Positions 6,595 through 9,931 of a DNA stretch of 9,931 nt are shown piece by piece; positions within the stretch are counted from its first letter, which is position 1; the number at the start of each line of letters is the position of its first letter. The DNA lies in NCBI GenBank assembly GCA_026419635.1, contig JANZZB010000053.1, positions 1-9,931 of the forward strand. Reading direction: 5' to 3'. Origin of the DNA: Clostridiales bacterium. GTDB lineage: Bacteria; Bacillota; Clostridia; Oscillospirales; Butyricicoccaceae. Under the pieces are notes generated by a model. That model was not told the origin of the DNA. It worked only from the letters and a program-made list of their open reading frames with translations, and did no database searches. Both the position numbers and the translations under genes were made by a program.

Positions 6595-7380
6595 ATGAAA
6601 TCGGAAATCATAAAAAGCCGTGAAAACCCGATTATAAAACACTTTGCAAAATTGCAAAAAGACCGCTCGTATCGGGAGAGCTCTTCTGAATACGTTGTAG
6701 AAGGAGTAAAGCTCTTACAAGAAGCAATCCGCTCGAATGTGCAGATTTGCACGGTGTTTTATCTTGAAAGTCTCAAGAATCAGATCGACTTTGAATTTCT
6801 TGAAAAAAAGGAAAATGTACGGCTCTTAAACATAGACGAGAAAATGATGGAACGGATATCGGATGTAAAAACACCACAAGGCATTGTCTTTTCCTGCCGG
6901 ATGCCCGATACTTTGTTATCATCGCAGATGCCAGACAAAAATGTAATCGTTCTGGACGGGATTTCGGACCCGGGAAATCTCGGAACCATTATACGAACAG
7001 CGGATGCGTTTTCATTAAACGGCGTCATATTGACCGGAGACTGCACAGACCTGTTTTCTCCAAAAACGGTTCGAAGTGCAATGGGTTCTTTATTCCGGGT
7101 ACATGTTTTTCGCTCAGATTCCGTACAACTAGGAGAGAAATTTCGTATATCAAAGGTTCCTGTTTATTCTGCCGTGCTATCGGATGAAGCGGAGAATATT
7201 ACGGAGCTTATGTTAAAAGATTCTGCTGTCGTCATCGGCAGCGAGGCACACGGTGTTTCGGATGAAATGCAGGCAATCAGTACGGGATTTGTTAAAATAC
7301 CGATGAGTGGTCAAACAGAATCATTAAATGCCGCAGTTTCGGCGGCAATCATCATGTGGGAAATGACAACAAGAAGGTGA
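6595..7380 (+). CDS. TrmH/SpoU-family RNA 2'-O-methyltransferase
   Basis: S-adenosylmethionine-dependent ribose 2'-O-methyltransferase of the SPOUT class, most likely acting on rRNA. The target base cannot be read from the sequence. The 261-residue product has an N-terminal SpoU substrate-binding domain (NPIIKHFAKLQKDRSYR, then EYVVEGVKLLQEA). A C-terminal SpoU catalytic domain carries motif 1 DPGNLGTIIRTADAF (N128, catalytic R134), motif 2 GSEAHGVSDE (215-224) and motif 3 IPMSGQTESLNAAVSAAI (235-252, N245), which forms the trefoil-knot cofactor site. AAAGGTG (6583-6589) 5 bases before ATG 6595 supports that start over the in-frame GTG 6577, which lacks a good SD. dprA begins 4 bases after the stop. 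It resembles the YsgA/RlmB-like proteins of Firmicutes, but I withhold a symbol because the substrate is not certain. Confidence 0.92.
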   Translation: MKSEIIKSRENPIIKHFAKLQKDRSYRESSSEYVVEGVKLLQEAIRSNVQICTVFYLESLKNQIDFEFLEKKENVRLLNIDEKMMERISDVKTPQGIVFSCRMPDTLLSSQMPDKNVIVLDGISDPGNLGTIIRTADAFSLNGVILTGDCTDLFSPKTVRSAMGSLFRVHVFRSDSVQLGEKFRISKVPVYSAVLSDEAENITELMLKDSAVVIGSEAHGVSDEMQAISTGFVKIPMSGQTESLNAAVSAAIIMWEMTTRR

Positions 7381-7384
7381 GCGA

Positions 7385-8584
7385 TTGTCGGCACTCAAAT
7401 ATTGGGTATGGCTTTCCGTTACACGGGGGCTTGGCGGCGTTAAAATCGCACAGCTCATCGATTATTTCGGGGCTCCGGAAAACGTATATTCCGCCAGCAA
7501 AAAAGATTTGAAAGAGGCTGCGCCTCTCACTCCACGGGATCTGGATGAACTGCAAAATAAATCCTTCGATCATACGAACCGAATTTTGGAACAGTGCGAT
7601 AAACTTGGGGTACAAATTGTAACGATGGCAGACGCAAAATACCCAGACCGTCTGAAAGCGATTCATGCTGCACCGGCACTTTTGTACGTAAAAGGGCATA
7701 TGCCCGATTTTGACGAAGAAGTTGCCCTTTGTATGGTGGGTTCAAGAAAAGCGACGCCTTACGGATTGATTAACGCGGAAAAACTGTCCTTTGAACTTGC
7801 ATCGAGCGGTGCTTTGATTTTATCCGGGATGGCAGTAGGAATCGATACGGCTTCCCATAAGGGTGCGCTTAAAGCGGGAAGCCCGACAGTTGCCATTCTT
7901 GGCTGCGGACTTGATATTTGTTACCCCCCGCAAAATAGAGACTTAATGGAGAATATTGCATCAATCGGTGCACTTATTAGCGAATACCCTCCCGGAATGC
8001 AGGCGCTTGGAGGAAATTTCCCCGCAAGGAACCGGATTTTAAGCGGGCTTTCACTCGGTACAATTGTAATAGAAGCTCCTTTAACAAGCGGTTCTCTGAT
8101 CACTGCAAACTATGCGCTGGAACAGGGAAGGGACGTATTTGCAATTCCGGGGAATATTGACGCGGCGGTAAGTCAGGGAACGAATAGTCTGATAAAGCAA
8201 GGAGCAAAACTTGTTACGTGTGCAGCCGATGTTCTGGAGGAATACACAGCGCTTTATCCGCATAAACTTCATTTAATATATAACAGATCTGATTTTGACG
8301 CGCCGCCGTTTAACAATCCGGGAACAGACGTACATACGCCGGAAGCGGTGCAGCCAGTTTTAGAATATAAAGAGAAAAGGGAAATCCCGTTAGAAGGATT
8401 AAACGATAAGGAAAAGAAGATTATTGCCGTGTTGAAAGACAACGACACTGTGCACATAGACCAGCTGATTACATTAACAGGTCTTAAAACGCAGGAGATT
8501 CTTTCCACCTTGACAATTTTGCAGTTAAAGAAGATAATTAAACAGCTTCCGGGAAAATATTTTACGTTTGAACAGGAAAAATAA
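7385..8584 (+). CDS. dprA: DNA-processing protein DprA (Smf)
   Basis: Cytosolic single-strand DNA-binding protein that loads RecA onto incoming DNA during natural transformation; it is also kept in many non-competent bacteria. The 399-residue product starts at TTG 7385, just 4 bases after the previous stop, with AAGGTGA (7374-7380) overlapping that stop. This suggests translational coupling. A helical N-terminal region (about 1-70, LGGVKIAQLIDYFG) precedes the Rossmann-like DprA domain: MVGSRKATPYG (G119-S120-R121), LSGMAVGID (146-154), FPARNRILSGLS (212-223), and EAPLTSGSLITANYAL (from 230). A linker of about 60 residues leads to a C-terminal winged-helix domain (about 334-395, LNDKEKKIIAVLKDND to KYFTF). 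This domain makes it longer than the B. subtilis protein and closer to the three-domain form. No other competence gene is in the window. Confidence 0.96.
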   Translation: MSALKYWVWLSVTRGLGGVKIAQLIDYFGAPENVYSASKKDLKEAAPLTPRDLDELQNKSFDHTNRILEQCDKLGVQIVTMADAKYPDRLKAIHAAPALLYVKGHMPDFDEEVALCMVGSRKATPYGLINAEKLSFELASSGALILSGMAVGIDTASHKGALKAGSPTVAILGCGLDICYPPQNRDLMENIASIGALISEYPPGMQALGGNFPARNRILSGLSLGTIVIEAPLTSGSLITANYALEQGRDVFAIPGNIDAAVSQGTNSLIKQGAKLVTCAADVLEEYTALYPHKLHLIYNRSDFDAPPFNNPGTDVHTPEAVQPVLEYKEKREIPLEGLNDKEKKIIAVLKDNDTVHIDQLITLTGLKTQEILSTLTILQLKKIIKQLPGKYFTFEQEK

Positions 8585-8617
8585 AACGGTAAATAACCAA
8601 CAGGAGGAACGTTTTTG

Positions 8618-9931
8618 ATGGCCAAGCTCGTCATCGTTGAATCACCGGCAAAAGCAAAAACAATTTCTAAATATTTAGGCAGCGGTTATCAGGTAAAGGC
8701 ATCTATGGGACATCTCCGTGATCTGCCGAAGAAAAAGCTTGGTGTGGATATTGAAGGAGGGTTCGTTCCCCAATATATTCCGATTGAGGACAAGGATAAA
8801 ATTATAAATGAGTTAAAAGAGGCAGCAGAGTCAAGTGATTTTGTCTATCTTGCAACCGACCCTGATCGGGAGGGAGAAGCAATTTCCTGGCATTTGAAAG
8901 AGCTGCTTGATTTAGCTGACGAAAAAACAAAACGTATTACATTTAACGAGATTACCGCCAAAGGCGTTAAATCGGGAATAGATTCCCCGCGAATGATTGA
9001 CGATAGGCTGGTCGACTCCCAGCAAACGAGAAGAATTTTAGACCGCATCGTCGGTTATAAGTTATCTCCGTTCCTTTGGAGAAAGATTCGTCCGGGACTT
9101 TCTGCCGGCCGTGTGCAGTCCGTTGTTACAAGATTAATTGTCGACCGCGAGCGAGAAATCAGAGATTTTAAACCGAAAGAGTATTGGACTCTTGCTGCAA
9201 CACTTGCATCTGGGCGTTCTTCCTTTTTGGCGTCCTTTTACGGAAATGAAAAAGGCAAATTAGAACTCAAATGCAAAGAAGACGCCGACAAAATAATTGG
9301 GGCGGTTGAAAATTCAAAATTTGTTGTCGGTAAAATAAAGGAGTCGGAAAAAAAGCGTTCGCCCGCGCCTCCCTTTATTACTTCGACACTTCAACAGGAA
9401 GCGTCAAGGAAACTGAATATGTCTTCCAAGAAAACAATGTCCGTTGCGCAGGAATTATACGAAGGTGTTGAACTGAAAGAACAGGGTATTACAACTGGTT
9501 TAATTACCTATATGAGAACGGATTCAACGCGTCTTTCCGACGAGGCTGTTTCATCTGTCCGTGATTACATCAAAGATCGCTTTGGCGCGCAGTACACACC
9601 GCCAAAAGCGCGCATATACAAAACGAAAAACAATGCGCAGGATGCACATGAGGCGATTCGACCGTCTGACCCCTCGCTTACACCGGAAAGTGTGAAAAAA
9701 AGCCTTACTGCAGACCAGTTTAAGCTGTATAAGCTGATATGGTCCCGTTTTGTCGCCTGCCAGATGTCGGATGCAATTTATGACACGGTAGCGGTAGAAA
9801 TTTTATCAGAGGGATACGTTTTTAAGGCAAATGGCAGAACTCTGAAATTTGCAGGGTTTACCGCGCTTTACGAAGAAAGCCGGGACGAGGATAAAAACGA
9901 AGATGTAGAGGCGCTTCCGAAACTCGTGGAA
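8618..9931 (+). CDS. topA: DNA topoisomerase I (type IA), 5' part; runs off the window
   Basis: Relaxes negative supercoils by cutting one strand through a 5'-phosphotyrosine link. The window holds the first 438 codons with no frame break. The Toprim domain carries KLVIVESPAKAKTI with catalytic E8, and ATDPDREGEAISWH with the D81-x-D83-x-E85 metal site. Then come the family blocks GLSAGRVQSV and PFITSTLQQEASRKLNMS, and the active site GLITYMRTDST, where Y298 is the nucleophile. HEAIRPS follows. The core is intact up to the cut; the remaining core and the C-terminal zinc-finger or repeat region are beyond the end. AGGAGG (8602-8607) lies 10 bases before ATG 8618. A TTG at 8615 is in frame and equally spaced, so the start is uncertain by one codon. 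The gene follows dprA by 33 bases with no terminator, a common Firmicute order. Confidence 0.98.
   Translation, partial: MAKLVIVESPAKAKTISKYLGSGYQVKASMGHLRDLPKKKLGVDIEGGFVPQYIPIEDKDKIINELKEAAESSDFVYLATDPDREGEAISWHLKELLDLADEKTKRITFNEITAKGVKSGIDSPRMIDDRLVDSQQTRRILDRIVGYKLSPFLWRKIRPGLSAGRVQSVVTRLIVDREREIRDFKPKEYWTLAATLASGRSSFLASFYGNEKGKLELKCKEDADKIIGAVENSKFVVGKIKESEKKRSPAPPFITSTLQQEASRKLNMSSKKTMSVAQELYEGVELKEQGITTGLITYMRTDSTRLSDEAVSSVRDYIKDRFGAQYTPPKARIYKTKNNAQDAHEAIRPSDPSLTPESVKKSLTADQFKLYKLIWSRFVACQMSDAIYDTVAVEILSEGYVFKANGRTLKFAGFTALYEESRDEDKNEDVEALPKLVE

Noticed and set aside
7385..9931. A competence or DNA-defence island around dprA
   Set aside because: dprA next to topA is an ordinary Firmicute arrangement, and no other competence or defence gene is present in the window.

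Overview
The window reads as ordinary chromosomal DNA of a low-to-mid GC Firmicute, most likely a member of the Clostridia (possibly Oscillospiraceae/Ruminococcaceae-like). I infer this from purine-rich Shine-Dalgarno (SD) sites, several TTG/GTG starts, sigma-A-type promoters, a U-tract terminator, and protein sequences of Clostridia flavour. All genes lie on the + strand. No mobile element, CRISPR array, tRNA or rRNA was seen.

Region 1 (1-3325) is a branched-chain amino acid cluster: ilvN (acetolactate synthase regulatory subunit), ilvC (ketol-acid reductoisomerase) and ilvD (dihydroxyacid dehydratase). These are consecutive valine/isoleucine steps, separated by 31-34 bases and each with its own SD. 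The catalytic subunit gene ilvB is presumably just upstream; only a possible last few codons are visible.

Region 2 (3326-4200) holds one AT-rich gene for a protein of about 260 residues that I do not recognise. It contains a perfect 13-bp inverted repeat inside the coding sequence. This is the least explained part of the window.

Region 3 (4200-6462) starts with a fully consensus sigma-A promoter and carries greA (transcript cleavage factor) and lysS (lysyl-tRNA synthetase). A strong hairpin lies between them, in the lysS leader. A clear intrinsic terminator follows lysS.

Region 4 (6463-9931) starts with another promoter-like site and carries a SpoU/TrmH-family RNA 2'-O-methyltransferase gene, then dprA (4 bases later, probably translationally coupled) and the 5' part of topA, cut by the window end. 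The dprA-topA order is a common Firmicute arrangement.

No new multi-gene system is evident. The items most worth following are the unrecognised protein, its internal inverted repeat, the greA-lysS hairpin, and the unusual cofactor loop of IlvC.
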